Part shown: piece by piece, positions 33,213 to 44,263 of the stretch | Numbering within the stretch: position 1 is the stretch's first letter | Layout of the letters: each line of letters starts with the position of its first letter | Source of the DNA: Acanthosepion esculentum | Lineage: Eukaryota > Mollusca > Cephalopoda > Sepiida > Sepiidae | Length of the DNA: 64,000 bases | Assembly: GCA_964036315.1 (NCBI GenBank) | Contig: OZ038509.1 | Location: 23,954,152-24,018,151 of the forward strand | Reading direction: 5' to 3' | The notes under the pieces: model-generated | The model's database searches: none | Told to the model about the DNA's origin: nothing | Seen by the model: the letters and a program-made list of their open reading frames with translations, nothing else | Translations under genes and position numbers: made by a program

Positions 33213-33327
33213 TGAATACTGGTTTATTAAAGAAGAGCAGATTTTGAAAATTTAATGAAAATCAAGTGCTAAGAGAGCGAAACACATTCAACACTTGATA
33301 CTTTATTATTTGATACTTCAAAGTTAT

Positions 33328-33860
33328 TGTAGCATACCTGCGGAGGATAATGGCTGTCCCCATTGACATAAATACAGTAGTAAATACTGTATGTTGGTCT
33401 GCTGTCGGAGATTCGTCTCCAGCTGTGCTGCTCAAACTCTCTGCCTCCGGGCAGAGAGGATCCCCAGACGAGGCTATGTCGAAGGGCAGAGTCTCGTCTC
33501 AGGAAACATCTACCCGACCCCATTTGATACGTGGAATTTTTGGCCGAGATTACGGACCCTTGACACCCCCACATTAAATTCGGCCTTGTGCCACATCTGA
33601 CTAGGTGGGGCGGTTGGTAGATATCCTGCAGTTAGAGATTCGACTCCATCTGTGCTGGTCAAACTCTCCAGCCAGAGAGGATCCTGCAGTTGGAGAGTCA
33701 TTGTGGAATTAACTTGACTCACTTCTAGCAGTTGACTACTTCTTCTACGCGCCGCTGGCGAATCTTATAGGTGTTGTTCTTGTCCTAAGTATTATCGTTC
33801 GTTACCAACCTTCATTTGATTCTTCTATTCAGTAACCTTTCATAGGTTACAACAGTTATT
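33328..33860 (+). mobile_element. LTR-like sequence carrying hairpin cassette D
   Basis: It starts TGTAGCATACCTGCGGAGG and shares AAATACTG spacing with the LTR at 5135. The end near TTCATAGGTTACAACA is uncertain. The cassette (about 33405-33605) retains CTCTCTGCC-TCCG-GGCAGAGAG (33437-33458) and the long stem (AGACGAG 33466-33472 with CTCGTCT 33493-33499). A partial second copy follows at about 33640-33690. No retroviral genes are seen. Confidence 0.5.
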
Positions 33861-33964
33861 AAAATAAATGAAAATCTTTTTCAATCTTGTTTAAGTGATT
33901 CTTTTTTGTTGGTTTTATTTTCAGATTTTGTATAAATTTAAATTGTTATAATTTGTAGAAAAAA

Positions 33965-34350
33965 GGGTCTTGTTAAGCGCCTGTGGCCTCCCAAGTCACC
34001 AGATCTTACCCCATGCGATTCTTATCTGTGGGGGTCTATAAAAGAAAGAGTGATTATGCCATCTGTGCCTGCTCCTCTTGAAGATTTGTAACATCGAATT
34101 GTTGAATCTGTGAAGTCAATATTCACAGATCAATTGATTTGAATTTGAATCAGAAATGGAATATCGTTCCAATGTTTGTCTAACAACGCATGATACTCAT
34201 GGTGAGTGCAGACGAGTTGAACAATCTTAAAATAATAAACTTGAAACCTTTTCCTATCCAGTAATGGGCTGAATGTTTTTCCGTCTCTTAGCATTTGCTT
34301 TTAATTAAATTTTCGAAATAGGCTCTTTTCTTTTTGACTAACCCTGTATA
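33965..34350 (+). pseudogene. Tc1/mariner-superfamily transposase relic
   Basis: Plus-strand WPPKSPDLTPCDSYLWGSIK followed by ERVIMPSVPAPLEDL matches the last catalytic region (PPxSPDLTPCDFFLWG) of mariner-type transposases. The remainder is interrupted by stops. The stretch ends CTTTTTGACTAACCCTGTA near 34349, a plausible terminal inverted repeat end. The 5' half is absent. Confidence 0.8.
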
Positions 34351-34800
34351 TATTTCTAAAAGTCAATGGATTTATTATCAATCCGATATTTCTACTATCT
34401 ATTGCACATCTCTATAACGGACACTCGTATTTTTTCTATTATAATAACATTTTCAATATCGAGTTGAAAATCAATCCATTGATTCTTTAGAATTTGCTTT
34501 GGTCACGTTTCGGAGAAGAAATTCAACAGACATGGGCTGTCGAGAAAAATAATCCGAGATCGGAGGATGTGCTTCCCTTCAGAAGAGAAAATAGAGTTGT
34601 GCTTGATTCTGACGTTCTACGTGGCTGACAAGTACAAAACACCGGATCCAACAATGATTCCCCCTTCAAACGTGGGGGGGGGTGAGATTCGATTCGAGGG
34701 CACAATTTACTTATGAACATTTCTCAAATTCGCAGGCCGATAGTAGTAATACGCACTGTTTAATAAATAAAAATAGGGCGTCTATTTCAAACACGAGTGG
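34351..34800. other. No feature recognised
   Basis: Unique-looking sequence with a G run at about 34673-34682. No coding frame has a recognisable domain. Confidence 0.4.
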
Positions 34801-34861
34801 TCACCACAATAACATACAGCAATATATATATATAAGTAAATATATATATATAAATATATAT

Positions 34862-35015
34862 TGTGTGTATTTAGGCAGCATTTTTTCATTAATACATGTT
34901 ATTGTGATTTTCTTTCATTATTTAATGATAATGTTATTAAGATTATCAGACTATATGAAAAAAACTTACATAAAATATATAGACAACACTTATCTATATT
35001 ATTTAATGAAACATG

Positions 35016-35088
<73 letters not shown>

Positions 35089-35320
35089 ACTTGTCTCATA
35101 AAATAATTTAGACAAGTTTTGTCTACTTATTTTTAGTAGAATCCTTTCATAATTACGGACAAGATTCTTAGTATCCTTATTTAATGAAGAAATAAATAAA
35201 ACGGTACTAAGAAACTAATCTATAATTCCAAGAGAATCGTATTAAAAATAAGTAGACAAAACCTGTCTAAATTATTTTATGAGACATTTCTTATTGATAA
35301 ACATGCTGCCAAAATACAAG

Positions 35321-35379
<59 letters not shown>

Positions 35380-35380
35380 C
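34862..35380. repeat. Nested palindrome between (TA)n tracts
   Basis: The inner inverted repeat is 45 bp with 43 matches (35093-35137 and 35241-35285, beginning GTCTCATAAAATAATTTAGA), and its loop ends are also partly complementary (TTCTTAGTATCC/GGTACTAAGAA). The outer arms TGTATTTAGGCAGCAT (about 34864) and ATGCTGCCAAAATACA (about 35303) are also inverted. (TA)n tracts lie at 35022-35085 and 35324-35378. Confidence 0.85.
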
Positions 35381-35708
35381 GAACGCACACAAATGATATC
35401 TTCTTCCCAAACCATATTCTATAAAGAATTACATAATATTAAACAAATACTTGTTAATAATTGATATCCATATTCCGTCATTGATCAACAAATTAAAATG
35501 TATCTCAATAATACGTCTAACAAAATTGATAATATTAATAAAAATAGTGTGCGGCAAAATAAATATAATACTATTAACTTATGCTAGTGTAACCAGATGC
35601 ATAACAATTACAAACATGATGAAACAACAGAAAAAACATAATTAATATACACGTTAAGCTCATCATTATATTATAACAAAATAATTGACCTCTTACTCTC
35701 TAATAACC
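35381..35708. other. AT-rich DNA, no gene seen
   Basis: A spacer between the (TA)n palindrome and satellite 2 with no recognisable element. Confidence 0.5.
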
Positions 35709-38700
35709 GAGTAGTGATGGGCTTGCAATGTTGCTTCTTTGGGAAAGAGGCTGCAGATTGGAGAATAAGTCTTCTTACCAAAAGACTGTGTAAATGTCCT
35801 GGCTGTAAAGGTCTGAACTGGTGGAAATAAAGAATGGAGCTCATCTGGACATTTGCCATGGGAATAGAGTAGTGATAGGCTTGCAATGTTGTTTCTTTGG
35901 GAAAGAGGCTGCAGATTGGAGAATAAGTCTTCTTACCAAAAGACTGTCTAAATGTCCTGGCTGTAAAGGTCTGAACAGGTGGAACTAAAGAATGGAGCTC
36001 ATCTGAACATTTGCCATAGAAATAGAGTAGTGATGGGCTTGCAATGTTGCTTCTTTGGGAAAGAGGCTGCAGATTGGAGAATAAGTCTTCTTACCAAAAG
36101 ACTGTGTAAATGTCCTGGCTGTAAAGGTCTGAACTGGTGGAACTAAAGAATGGAGCTCATCTGAACATTTGCCATAGAAATAGAGTAGTGATGGGCTTGC
36201 AATGTTGCTTCTTTGGGAAAGAGGCTGCAGATTGGAGAATAAGTCTTCTTACCAAAAGACTGTGTAAATGTCCTGGCTGTAAAGGTCTGAACTGGTGGAA
36301 CTAAAGAATGGAGCTCATCTGAACATTTGCCATAGAAATAGAGTAGTGATGGGCTTGCAATGTTGTTTCTTTGGGAAAGAGGCTGCAGATTGGAGAATAA
36401 GTCTTCTTACCAAAAGACTGTCTAAATGTCCTGGCTGTAAAGGTCTGAACTGGTGGAACTAAAGAATGGAGCTCATCTGAACATTTGCCATAGAAATAGA
36501 GTAGTGATGGGCTTGCAATGTTGCTTCTTTGGGAAAGAGGGTGCAGATTGGAGAATAAGTCTTCTTACCAAAAGACTGTGTAAATGTCCTGGCTGTAAAG
36601 GTCTGAACTGGTGGAACTAAAGAATGGAGCTCATCTGAACATTTGCCATGGAAATAGAGTAGTGATAGGCTTGCAAAGTTGTTTCTTTGGGAAAGAGGCT
36701 GCAGATTGGAGAATAAGTCTTCTTACCAAAAGGCTGTGTAAATGTCCAGGCTGTATAGGTCTGAACAGGTGGAACTAAAGAACGGAGCTCATCTGAACAT
36801 TTGCCATAGAAATAGAGTAGTGATAGGCTTGCAATGTTGTTTCTTTGGGAAAGAGGCTGCAGATTGGAGAATAAGTCTTCTTACCAAAAGACTGTGTAAA
36901 TGTCCTAGCTGTAAAGGTCTGAACTGGTGGAACTAAAGAATGGAGCTCATCTGAACATTTGCCATAGAAATAGAGTAGTGATAGGCTTGCAATGTTGTTT
37001 CTTTGGGAAAGAGGCTGCAGATTGGAGAATAAGTCTTCTTACCAAAAGGCTGTGTAAATGTCCTGGCTGTAAAGGTCTGAACTGGTGGAACTAAAGAATG
37101 GAGCTCATCTGAACATTTGCCATGGAAATAGAGTAGTGATAGGCTTGCAATGTTGCTTCTTTGGGAAAGAGGCTGCAGATTGGAGAATAAGTCTTCTTAC
37201 CAAAAGGCTGTGTAAATGTCCTGGCTGTAAAGGTCTGAACTGGTGGAACTAAAGAATGGAGCTCATCTGAACATTTGCCATGGAAATAGAGTAGTGATAG
37301 GCTTGCAATGTTGCTTCTTTGGGAAAGAGGCTGCAGATTGGAGAATAAGTCTTCTTACCAAAAGACTGTGTAAATGTCCTGGCTGTAAAGGTCTGAACTG
37401 GTGGAACTAAAGAATGGAGCTCATCTGAACATTTGCCATAGAAATAGAGTAGTGATGGGCTTGCAATGTTGTTTCTTTGGGAAAGAGGCTGCAGATTGGA
37501 GAATAAGTCTTCTTACCAAAAGACTGTCTAAATGTCCTGGCTGTAAAGGTCTGAACTGGTGGAACTAAAGAATGGAGCTCATCTGAACATTTGCCATAGA
37601 AATAGAGTAGTGATGGGCTTGCAATGTTGCTTCTTTGGGAAAGAGGGTGCAGATTGGAGAATAAGTCTTCTTACCAAAAGACTGTGTAAATGTCCTGGCT
37701 GTAAAGGTCTGAACTGGTGGAACTAAAGAATGGAGCTCATCTGAACATTTGCCATGGAAATAGAGTAGTGATAGGCTTGCAAAGTTGTTTCTTTGGGAAA
37801 GAGGCTGCAGATTGGAGAATAAGTCTTCTTACCAAAAGGCTGTGTAAATGTCCAGGCTGTATAGGTCTGAACAGGTGGAACTAAAGAACGGAGCTCATCT
37901 GAACATTTGCCATAGAAATAGAGTAGTGATAGGCTTGCAATGTTGTTTCTTTGGGAAAGAGGCTGCAGATTGGAGAATAAGTCTTCTTACCAAAAGACTG
38001 TGTAAATGTCCTAGCTGTAAAGGTCTGAACTGGTGGAACTAAAGAATGGAGCTCATCTGAACATTTGCCATAGAAATAGAGTAGTGATAGGCTTGCAATG
38101 TTGTTTCTTTGGGAAAGAGGCTGCAGATTGGAGAATAAGTCTTCTTACCAAAAGGCTGTGTAAATGTCCTGGCTGTAAAGGTCTGAACTGGTGGAACTAA
38201 AGAATGGAGCTCATCTGAACATTTGCCATGGAAATAGAGTAGTGATAGGCTTGCAATGTTGCTTCTTTGGGAAAGAGGCTGCAGATTGGAGAATAAGTCT
38301 TCTTACCAAAAGGCTGTGTAAATGTCCTGGCTGTAAAGGTCTGAACTGGTGGAACTAAAGAATGGAGCTCATCTGAACATTTGCCATGGAAATAGAGTAG
38401 TGATAGGCTTGCAATGTTGCTTCTTTGGGAAAGAGGCTGCAGATTGGAGAATAAGTCTTCTTACCAAAAGACTGTGTAAATGTCCTGGCTGTAAAGGTCT
38501 GAACTGGTGGAACTAAAGAATGGAGCTCATCTGAACATTTGCCATGGAAATAGAGTAGTGATAGGCTTGCAAAGTTGTTTCTTTGGGAAAGAGGCTGCAG
38601 ATTGGAGAATAAGTCTTCTTACCAAAAGGCTGTGTAAATGTCCTGGCTGTAAAGGTCTGAACTGGTGGAACTAAAGAATGGAGCTCATCTGAACATTTGC

Positions 38701-39913
38701 CATAGAAATAGACTAGTGATGGGCTTGCAATGTTGCTTCTTTGTGAAAGAGGCTGCAGATTGGAGAATAAGTCTTCTTACCAAAATACTGTGTAAATGTC
38801 CTGGCTGTAAAGGTCTGAACTGGTGGAACTAAAGAATGGAGCTCATCTGAACATTTGCCATAGAAATAGACTAGTGATGGGCTTGCAATGTTGCTTCTTT
38901 GTGAAAGAGGCTGCAGATTGGAGAATAAGTCTTCTTACCAAAATACTGTGTAAATGTCCAGGCTGTATAGGTCTGAACTGGTGGAACTAAAGAATGGAGC
39001 TCATCTGAACATTTGCCATGGGAATAGAGTAGTGATAGGCTTGCAATGTTGTTTCTTTGGGAAAGAGGCTGCAGATTGGAGAATAAGTCTTCTTACCAAA
39101 AGGCTGTGTAAATGTCCAGGCTGTATAGGTCTGAACAGGTGGAACTAAAGAATGGAGCTCATCTGAACATTTGCCATGGGAATAGAGTAGTGATAGGCTT
39201 GCAATGTTGTTTCTTTGGGAAAGAGGCTGCAGATTGGAGAATAAGTCTTCTTACCAAAAGACTGTGTAAATGTCCTGGCTGTAAAGGTCTGAACTGGTGG
39301 AACTAAAGAATGGAGCTCATCTGAACATTTGCCATGGGAATAGAGTAGTGATAGGCTTGCAAAGTTGTTTCTTTGGGAAAGAGGCTGCAGATTGGAGAAT
39401 AAGTCTTCTTACCAAAAGACTGTCTAAATGTCCAGGCTGTTTAGGTCTGAACTGGTGGAACTAAAGAATGGAGCTCATCTGAACATTTGCCATAGAAATA
39501 GACTAGTGATAGGCTTGCAATGTTGCTTCTTTGTGAAAGAGGCTGCAGATTGGAGAATAAGTCTTCTTACCAAAATACTGTGTAAATGTCCAGGCTGTAT
39601 AGGTCTGAACTGGTGGAACTAAAGAATGGAGCTCATCTGAACATTTGCCATAGAAATAGACTAGTGATAGGCTTGCAATGTTGCTTCTTTGGGAAAGAGG
39701 CTGCAGATTGGAGAATAAGTCTTCTTACCAAAAGACTGTGTAAATGTCCTGGCTGTAAAGGTCTGAACTGGTGGAACTAAAGAATGGAGCTCATCTGAAC
39801 ATTTGCCATAGAAATAGACTAGTGATAGGCTTGCAATGTTGCTTCTTTGTGAAAGAGGCTGCAGATTGGAGAATAAGCCTTCTTACCAAAAGACTGTGTA
39901 ATTCTCCTGGCTG
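35709..39913 (-). repeat. Satellite 2, left part: 158 bp tandem array derived from LINE-B
   Basis: Head-to-tail 158 bp units contain GGAGCTCATCTGAACATTTG and GGCTGCAGATTGGAGAATAA. On the minus strand a unit encodes YFYGKCSDELHSLVPPVQTF, then TART and SLFPKEATLQ, the LINE-B C-terminus with about a dozen residues missing between. Since 158 is not a multiple of three the frame breaks between units. A block of seven units (1106 bp) is duplicated, so the unit at 36742 recurs identically at 37848. The array is cut by the LTR element at 39914. Confidence 0.96.
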
Positions 39914-40681
39914 TGTGAGACTACCCACCTCTGCAACTCGCTGCACAAAGATATTGACCCCACGTCGTAGAATTTCTGTGCGGTGGATCGAGCGAGAGGT
40001 AGGCTCACAGGTAAAAGAAAAACACATCTACAAACTTGGGTAGGACGAAAAGAGGAGAGAAGGTGTGTGACCTTTTTGTGGATGATAACTCTTGGTTGAT
40101 TCTCGGCTGGCGGAAAAATATATCCTAACTAACAATGTCCGGCTGCTAATGGGTCGCTCTTGGATGTTACGTGCTCCGGCCTAAATCAACCTTCCTCGAA
40201 CCTAAACTAAGTCTAACTACCCGTGGCCCAAAGCGCTCCGTATATATGGAGAATCCTCTTTCATCATTTCCGGACAAGGGACACACACGAATAAACCCAT
40301 AACTTTTTCATGACCATTTCTCTCTTTGAAGAAAGTGGACATAAAAATATTTCTTAGCCTAGCTGACTCCGATTCAGGGACATTAAATTCAAACCCTTTT
40401 AAGTTTTGACCAGAGCCGGTCTTTTTCCTGTCTTAGTATTTTGACAAGTACTTAACACTTATCTACCCTTTTCGCCATATGTCCAAACATGTTTTTATCT
40501 AGATTCCTAATCTAATCATTTGGTCTTGAAGTTTGATGTCCAGGTCAAATCTAACTAATCTTCTCGCACATATGTGTGCGCGCGCACGCACACACAGATG
40601 TGGGGGTGTATATATACACACACACAGATGTGCGGGCGCACACACACACGTGTGCGCATATATCCGACTCATAGTGTCACA
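39914..40681 (-). repeat. LTR (downstream, 3' in element sense), 768 bp
   Basis: Differs from the other LTR by four substitutions and a 2-base indel, counted by eye, so the insertion is recent. Its internal CA/TG-rich hairpin-forming stretch (about 40568-40660) is shared by both LTRs. Confidence 0.95.
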
Positions 40682-41288
40682 CACCTCCCCCAATCATCTT
40701 TGTCATTTATTTCATAAATTACACAAAGAATTCAACAACAATGAGACACTATGCATCTCCCCCTGCACATTATGACCCTGCTCGGGCGTCCCCGAAGAGA
40801 ATACAATAATGTACAGGTCACAAAAACAAATTACCACAGAATTTACAACAATTATCGCCACTCATCAGAGGTGGACAACAGGTTTCAACAATACAATATG
40901 AGACTATGTATTCTCGGCCGAGGAGAAAACAAAATAAAAATATACAACACACAAAAAAAATATATATATATACAAACAACAACCGAAATTACAAGAATTT
41001 CAAAGGGTTTTGGTCATCCCCTAACAAAATAAAACAACGGCATAGCCAACACTGCACTGGGGTGGTTGGGATCATCCACCCCTTACAACACTAACATACA
41101 TATAAGGAGAGAGGAAGAAAGAAAAAAATTGTTGGTTTCAGTCCTTCCACTTTGCTTTCCTGCGAACAATTTTGAGGGGCTCCTGACTCATTCCTATTCC
41201 GCAATCCAGGAGGACTTTTCGATTCACCTCCAACATCATTCAATTTTTCAACATTTCGCCCCCCCCCCCCAACAAACACAGGGGAATT
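40682..41288. other. LTR element internal region after the Env-like frame
   Basis: In element sense this is the 3' internal sequence. It includes a poly-C run (about 41259-41270), an AT-rich part near 40950-40980 and the purine tract beside the LTR. No further coding is recognised. Confidence 0.6.
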
Positions 41289-41810
41289 TTAACCACCCCT
41301 ATCCAAGAGTGGCACGGGCACTAGTGCCAATATTTTTTTCTCCTCCATCAGAGTTATGCAACCTAAGGAGCTATAATAGCGCCATAGCTCCCTAGTGGGA
41401 TCAGAGGGCAACCGAAGGTGGTGAGGAAGCTCAGTTTGAATCTTGAGCAGGATGTCCCGAAGGTGAGTAGGGCCCACCAAGCTTGGCGATAGGTGCCCCA
41501 GGAAGAGCATGTCTAGCTGTGCCCTAACATGTGCAAGTGACAACCGCAGCGACTGTGAAGTTTGCTGCAGCCTGCTGATTGCCATTGATAGTTGCAGGAA
41601 CTGCTTCACAAAGCCCCCCAGTCGCCGCAGTTCCATTGACATGGACTGTGTTACATTTCTCAATTCTCCTTCCACATCCAAGACACCCTTAACCAACCGG
41701 TTGATGGCCTGTCTGTTTTTCGTTAGGTCTACTCTAGTGACATTCAATATTGACAAACTGCTCTTTGCCTCCTGCACCAGAACCCTCTCACCCTCCTCTA
41801 CAGCTATCAA
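41289..41810 (-). CDS. Env-like (F-protein/gypsy-Env type) frame of the LTR element
   Basis: A 173-codon frame, open somewhat further upstream without a Met. It has long amphipathic heptad-like runs (LSILNVTRVDLTKNRQAI, LRLSLAHVRAQLDMLFLGHL), then a SPSLVGPTHLRDILLKIQ segment, HLRLPSDP, WRYYSSL and a final short hydrophobic strand. The order of coiled-coil segment, LS.S.v.P..L..iL..I...LP, Tyr-rich strand and strand ending in PL is typical of the post-fusion-peptide part of errantivirus Env and baculovirus F-type proteins. The N-terminal subunit, the furin site and a C-terminal membrane anchor are not visible in this frame, so it is incomplete or expressed by splicing. The assignment rests on pattern only. 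Confidence 0.45.
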   Translation of the reverse strand: MIAVEEGERVLVQEAKSSLSILNVTRVDLTKNRQAINRLVKGVLDVEGELRNVTQSMSMELRRLGGFVKQFLQLSMAISRLQQTSQSLRLSLAHVRAQLDMLFLGHLSPSLVGPTHLRDILLKIQTELPHHLRLPSDPTRELWRYYSSLGCITLMEEKKILALVPVPLLDRGG

Positions 41811-41991
41811 CTTTTGTCTGATTGCCTGTAATTCTGTCTTTTGTTTCCTTGGTCCCTGCTATCCTGACTGACATTCCATCTTGGTCACTATGTCTCTTTT
41901 CTGTCATATTTCTAATCCTACATCTTATCAACCACTGCCTTCCCCGGATTATCAATATCACTACAATTGCAATTACGACCATGACACACAC
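41788..41991 (-). CDS. Short hydrophobic frame between gag and Env-like frame
   Basis: A 67-codon frame starting just after the gag stop. It begins with a membrane-type run (MCVMVVIAIVVILII) followed by a basic Arg-rich stretch. It overlaps the start of the Env-like frame in another phase. It could be a signal-anchor exon or chance. Confidence 0.3.
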   Translation of the reverse strand: MCVMVVIAIVVILIIRGRQWLIRCRIRNMTEKRHSDQDGMSVRIAGTKETKDRITGNQTKVDSCRGG

Positions 41992-41993
41992 AC

Positions 41994-42827
41994 CTAGTGA
42001 CGAAACCTCCTACCTCCGGATGCAACCTCCTTTCTGGGGCACTCCCTCCGTATGTGACCCAGCTGTCCGCACTCCCAACACCCCGGTTGTCTTGGGTCAG
42101 GGAGTGGCCTTCTCCAGCCCCTTTCATGGGGGTGGTCTCTCCAACGATAGCCCGAATGGCCACGCTCCCCCTGATCCCAAGCAACAGGAGGAGTCTCTGT
42201 CCACCCCGTTCTCGTATCTCTTGACCATCCTTTTTCTTCTCCCCTCCCCTGGGTGGCTGTGAGCCTATTATAGAGCCTAAGACTCTTTCCTGCTGTTGCA
42301 AACGCCTCCGCAAGTGAGGCTGGGGCCGCCCTTGCTGTGTCTTCTCTTACGAACGTATTTTCTATAGCGTCCGTGTAGTGCTCAGCTAGCTGCGCCTGCA
42401 CCGCCTCCCCATCACGTTGAACAGCGTCTTTGTATGCAACCTTAGCTAATCCTAAAACTCTACTTGCTAGTTCCGAGAGAGTTTCTCCTTCCCTTTGCTT
42501 AATCTTAATTAAGGCCCTAGCAGCATCAGCCGCACTAGTATAATCACTGTACTGGTTCGTCAGCTGTTCTAAAAGGTCTCCCCAGTTACTTTCAGGATTA
42601 TCATCTAAATATAATCCTATGTACTCCGATACCACCCCGTCCGAATAGTCATAAGCCAGATTCACCAACTCTGTCTGTGTAAGTTGGTAAATTCTAGCCT
42701 TTTTCTTCAGAGCTTCCCCCCAGGCCGGAAACGCACCGGCTTTTCCCGTGAATATAGGGATCTTGGATCCACTTGCGGCTACCTTAAAAATAGAGCGCGA
42801 TGGGACATCTATATCTATCCTATCCAT
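41994..42827 (-). CDS. gag: Gag polyprotein of the LTR element
   Basis: An intact 277-codon frame. The first about 180 residues are helical in character, with a capsid-like core (WGEALKKKARIYQL, YIGLYLDDNPESNWGDLLEQ, REGETLSELASRVLGLAKVA), as in retrotransposon Gag capsid domains. A basic Arg/Gly/Trp-rich linker leads to one zinc knuckle, CWECGQLGHIRREC (CX2CX4HX4C), near residues 253-266, for RNA binding. The ATG at 42827 is the first in the frame and is followed by MDRIDIDVPSRSIF. The leader to the upstream LTR is 666 bases. The frame ends with a stop at 41994 and no pol frame follows. It is not recognisably broken, so it could be translated. Confidence 0.85.
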   Translation of the reverse strand: MDRIDIDVPSRSIFKVAASGSKIPIFTGKAGAFPAWGEALKKKARIYQLTQTELVNLAYDYSDGVVSEYIGLYLDDNPESNWGDLLEQLTNQYSDYTSAADAARALIKIKQREGETLSELASRVLGLAKVAYKDAVQRDGEAVQAQLAEHYTDAIENTFVREDTARAAPASLAEAFATAGKSLRLYNRLTATQGRGEEKGWSRDTRTGWTETPPVAWDQGERGHSGYRWRDHPHERGWRRPLPDPRQPGCWECGQLGHIRRECPRKEVASGGRRFRH

Positions 42828-43493
42828 ATTTCTAATAAATGCCAGCCAGACACACTAGTTAGAAACAACAAGGACCAAAAAAAATAAAACAAAAGAACAA
42901 ATTTTCAGCCTACCTTGCAGGGACCGGAATAGATTCCCTTTTTCTGTTTCTTTCTTTTTTTTCTTTTTTTTTCTTTTTTTCTTTCCTTTTCTTTTTTTTT
43001 TTTTTTTTTTAGTGTTTGTTTACTTGTTCATTGCAGTCGTCCTCCTAGATGTAGTAAAAATTTTAAAAAAAATAAAAATCTGCAGTACTTGAAGTGTCCG
43101 TTCTCTAAGGGGGAAAGGAGTGTGTATCTGTCTGTGCCTCCTTTCTTGCTTCCTTTCTCTCTCTCACTCTGCGTCACTTTCTTTTTTAACTGTTCCCTTT
43201 CCTCCTTTTTCCTCTGTTTTTATCTGTCTTTGTTTCGTCGTTCGTCTGTTTTTGTTTTGGTTTGGTTGTTTTTTGTTTTTCCTAAAATTTTTTTTTTTTT
43301 TTTTTTTATACACACGTATCTGTGTCTATCGGATTATCGAAGTCTTCACTCATTTACACATATATACACATACACCTATGCACATATATTGAGTGTTTAA
43401 TCGGACGATTCGATCTTTCCTTCCTTCTCCTTCCTCCACAAAGTCTATCGTACTAGCGTGCAACCCAAGGTCGATCCTGGTCGGCGGCGCCAA
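42828..43493 (-). promoter_or_regulatory. Leader and primer-binding region of the LTR element
   Basis: Directly inside the upstream LTR the minus strand reads TTGGCGCCGCCGACCAGGAT, which begins with the TGG expected of a tRNA-primer site. The adjoining plus-strand bases GGTCGATCCTGG resemble a tRNA T-arm, so complementarity may extend past the acceptor end. The rest has poly-A/poly-T runs (about 42950-43010 and 43288-43308). Confidence 0.5.
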
Positions 43494-44263
43494 TGTGAGA
43501 CTACCCACCTCTGCAACTCGCTGCACAAAGATATAGACCCCACGTCGTAGAATTTCTGTGCGGTGGATCGAGCGAGAGGTAGGCTCACAGGTAAAAGAAA
43601 AACACAACTACAAACTTGGGTAGGACGAAAAGAGGAGAGAAGGTGTGTGACCTTTTTGTGGATGATAACTCTTGGTTGATTCTCGGCTGGCGGAAAAAAA
43701 TATATCCTAACTAACAATGTCCGGCTGCTAATGGGTCGCTCTTGGATGTTACGTGCTCCGGCCTAAATCAACCTTCCTCGAACCTAAACTAAGTCTAACT
43801 ACCCGTGGCCCAAAGCGCTCCGTATATATGGAGAATCCTCTTTCATCATTTCCGGACAAGGGACACACACGAATAAACCCATAACTTTTTCATGACCATT
43901 TCTCTCTTTGAAGAAAGTGGACATAAAAATATTTCTTAGCCTAGCTGACTCCGATTCAGGGACATTAAATTCAAACCCTTTTAAGTTTTGACCAGAGCCG
44001 GTCTTTTTCCTATCTTAGTATTTTGACAAGTACTTAACACTTATCTACCCTTTTCGCCATATGTCCAAACATGTTTTTATCTAGATTCCTAATCTAATCA
44101 TTTGGTCATGAAGTTTGATGTCCAGGTCAAATCTAACTAATCTTCTCGCACATATGTGTGCGCGCGCACGCACACACAGATGTGGGGGTGTATATATACA
44201 CACACACAGATGTGCGGGCGCACACACACACGTGTGCGCATATATCCGACTCATAGTGTCACA
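43494..44263 (-). repeat. LTR (upstream, 5' in element sense), 770 bp
   Basis: Starts (plus strand) TGTGAGACTACCC and ends AGTGTCACA. It has two more A residues than its partner in the GGCGGAAAAA run. A TATATA element (about 43823-43828) may serve transcription, but its position relative to initiation is unknown. Confidence 0.95.

Larger units (their letters stand above)
39914..44263 (-). mobile_element. Young gag/env-like LTR retroelement without pol, inserted in satellite 2
   Basis: Two near-identical LTRs (39914-40681 and 43494-44263) enclose 2.8 kb. The TSD is GCTG, present before 39914 and after 44263, and the satellite resumes in register. Read on the minus strand, the LTR starts TGTGACACTATG and ends GTCTCACA. 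TTGGCGCCGCCGACC (43493 downward) is a plausible primer-binding site. ATTGGGGGAGGTG, just before the downstream LTR (about 40694-40682), is a purine tract. Order on the minus strand is leader, gag (42827-41994), a short hydrophobic frame, then an Env-like frame (41810-41289). No protease, reverse transcriptase, RNase H or integrase motif is present, so movement would need enzymes supplied in trans. Confidence 0.9.

Noticed and set aside
33350..33722. Short frames around the cassette at 33.4 kb
   Set aside because: They overlap on both strands across a structured non-coding repeat, with no domain.
41509..42262. Plus-strand frames of 120-146 codons inside the LTR element
   Set aside because: They lie antisense to the gag and Env-like frames and have no recognised domain. 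LTR polarity, primer site and purine tract fit the minus strand.
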